DNA of 64,000 nt from Polaribacter sp. Hel1_33_78 (lineage in GTDB: Bacteria; Bacteroidota; Bacteroidia; Flavobacteriales; Flavobacteriaceae): contig NZ_LT629794.1 in NCBI RefSeq assembly GCF_900106075.1, positions 1,096,001 through 1,160,000 of the forward strand, written 5' to 3'. The translations under genes were made by a program, and so were the position numbers. Positions 62,795 to 64,000 of this stretch are shown piece by piece. The notes beneath the pieces were generated by a model that was not told the origin of the DNA, did no database searches, and was given only the letters and a program-made list of their open reading frames with translations. Position 1 is the first letter of the stretch. The number at the start of each line of letters is the position of its first letter.

Positions 62795-64000
62795 TTATTT
62801 TTTAGACGTTTTTTTCTTTCCTTTATAAAAACTATAACCAATATAAAGTGCAATTAAAGCAAAAACAAAATATCGATAAGAAATAGGTTCTCCATCTCCA
62901 CCAACGGTAGTAAACATTCTATTCCATCTTATAGATTTTAATTTAGCAGTAAAACTTGGCGCATTAGCGTCCCAACTAAACCAAATCATAACTGGTTTTC
63001 CTAAAACATGATCAAAAGGTACATAACCCCAGTAGCGCGCATCTAAAGAATTGTGTCGATTATCTCCAATCAAATAAAAATAATCTTGTTTAAACGTATA
63101 AGAATCTGTTTTTTCTCCGTTGATAAAAATATCCTCACCATTAATAACTAAATCATTGGATTCATAATTTTTGATAATTTGTTTGTAAAAAGGAATTGAT
63201 TCTGAGTCTAGTTTTACAGTTGCTCCCTTTTTAGGAATGTAAATGGGCCCAAAATTATCTTGACTCCAGCCTAATTTTTTTACATGAGGAAAAATAGCAT
63301 TGTCAGGAGAATGGTTTATCTTTTTTACAGAAACAGTAAGAGGGTATTTTTCGAGTCTAATAACTTCTTCTTCAGTTAAATTAATGTTTATTTTATGATC
63401 AACATTAATCATTTTTAACCTTTGAGCAAATTGCGGATTTACACCTCCAGCTACTTCAGTGTATAAAGAGTCTTCGCCAATTTTTGATAAGTTTCCATTC
63501 TTTTTAATAGCTTCCTGAACTTTATCATTATTCCAATATTCTGATAAAATTTTATAAACTCCTGTTTTTTCTTTGTTCAATAAAAATTTAGGATAGGTGC
63601 TTTGACTGATAGGCTGTTTGCACTCAAACGTGTAATAAAACTGTAGTTTAGCTCTGTAAGGTAATTCGTTCTTTTTACCATTGATGAAGAAATAACCATT
63701 TCTCATTTCTAGAGAATCACCGGCAATACCCACTGAGCGTTTTACATAGTTCGTTTTTTTATCAACTGGTTTGTATGTGAATTTACCAGAAGTATCTCCC
63801 CACATTGTTGCCAAAGAATCTGCAGGCCAATTAAAACAAACAATATCATTATTTTTAATTTTTTGTAAACCAGGTAAACGGGTATAAGGCAATTGTGGTT
63901 TCTTAAGATAGGATGCTGTGCCTGTAAAAGGTAAAGAATCATGAACCATGGGTGCAGCAATTACAGTTGATGGAACTCGAGCACCATAATGAAACTTACT
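62795..64000 (-). CDS. lepB: Signal peptidase I, 3' part; gene runs off the right edge
   Basis: Open from the window edge; SKFHYGARVPSTVIAAP at 64000-63950 continues upstream of the internal ATG 63949, showing the gene is longer and the ATG is not its start. Visible signal peptidase features: catalytic Lys region NYVKRSVGIAGDSLE, domain D FYLIGDNRHNSLDARYWGYVP and a C-terminal helix (about 355-375). The catalytic Ser lies beyond the edge. A large insertion between the lysine region and domain D is typical of this phylum. Confidence 0.9.
   Translation of the reverse strand, partial: SKFHYGARVPSTVIAAPMVHDSLPFTGTASYLKKPQLPYTRLPGLQKIKNNDIVCFNWPADSLATMWGDTSGKFTYKPVDKKTNYVKRSVGIAGDSLEMRNGYFFINGKKNELPYRAKLQFYYTFECKQPISQSTYPKFLLNKEKTGVYKILSEYWNNDKVQEAIKKNGNLSKIGEDSLYTEVAGGVNPQFAQRLKMINVDHKININLTEEEVIRLEKYPLTVSVKKINHSPDNAIFPHVKKLGWSQDNFGPIYIPKKGATVKLDSESIPFYKQIIKNYESNDLVINGEDIFINGEKTDSYTFKQDYFYLIGDNRHNSLDARYWGYVPFDHVLGKPVMIWFSWDANAPSFTAKLKSIRWNRMFTTVGGDGEPISYRYFVFALIALYIGYSFYKGKKKTSKK

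Noticed and set aside
62795..63949. Complete signal peptidase of 384 residues starting at ATG 63949
   Set aside because: The frame is open to the window edge and the upstream residues SKFHYGARVPST belong to the signal peptidase fold, so the ATG is internal and the gene is truncated by the window.

Overview
The window is low-GC chromosomal DNA (roughly 30% G+C by eye) from a marine-type Flavobacteriaceae bacterium, Polaribacter- or Tenacibaculum-like. This rests on the SusC/SusD pair, type 9 secretion sorting domains, a hybrid two-component regulator, TAnnTTTG-type promoters and small flavobacterial families (DUF6952, DUF4834, DUF6122, DUF4159).

Layout. (1) 1-6826 is an accessory island. At its left end is a tight plus-strand operon (237-2967): a 57-aa basic protein, an LRAT-fold NCEHF-motif protein with a hydrophobic tail, a three-helix membrane protein of the PycTM (Pycsar effector) type, a class III nucleotide cyclase of the PycC type, and an E2-like (ubiquitin-conjugating fold) protein with a C-terminal SEC-C zinc knuckle. 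This looks like an expanded Pycsar anti-phage system. It faces a minus-strand block with an AlbA_2/ATPase protein, a DnaC-like ATPase, a replication-type protein, an excisionase-like HTH protein and the 3' remnant of an rteC-like gene, so the block is probably the core of an integrative element. (2) 6851-21505 is a polysaccharide utilisation locus on the minus strand: hybrid regulator, SusC, SusD, SusE, SGNH hydrolase, GH53 endo-galactanase and two T9SS-exported proteins sharing an undescribed ~110-residue module. The likely substrate is beta-1,4-galactan. (3) 21802-22924 holds a tRNA-Pro gene followed by three tandem ~331-bp units. Each unit carries a GIY-YIG nuclease gene fused to a tRNA 3' half; only the tRNA-proximal copy is intact.

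(4) 23116-36313 is mostly core: thioredoxin reductase, a J-domain/KTSC protein, an M28 peptidase, a beta-oxidation operon with its MarR repressor and a 28-bp palindromic operator, an ABC exporter with an MscS channel, and a sigma-54 response regulator split by a frameshift. (5) 36381-40167 is a peroxide-defence cluster: KatG diverging from a peroxiredoxin, thioredoxin and DUF6952 trio. (6) 40287-51002 carries metabolic and housekeeping genes (cupin, PPK2, exonuclease, GH3/beta-lactamase fusion, acyltransferase, BASS transporter, DUF4159, RsmE, acetyltransferase-like). (7) 51021-64000 has envelope functions: an outer-membrane protein, YfhO, an AraC/TPR regulator, a two-glycosyltransferase plus flippase operon, a Crp/Fnr regulator, WbqC and the 3' part of signal peptidase I, which runs off the right edge.

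The most interesting items are the cyclase/E2/LRAT operon and the tRNA-associated GIY-YIG array.
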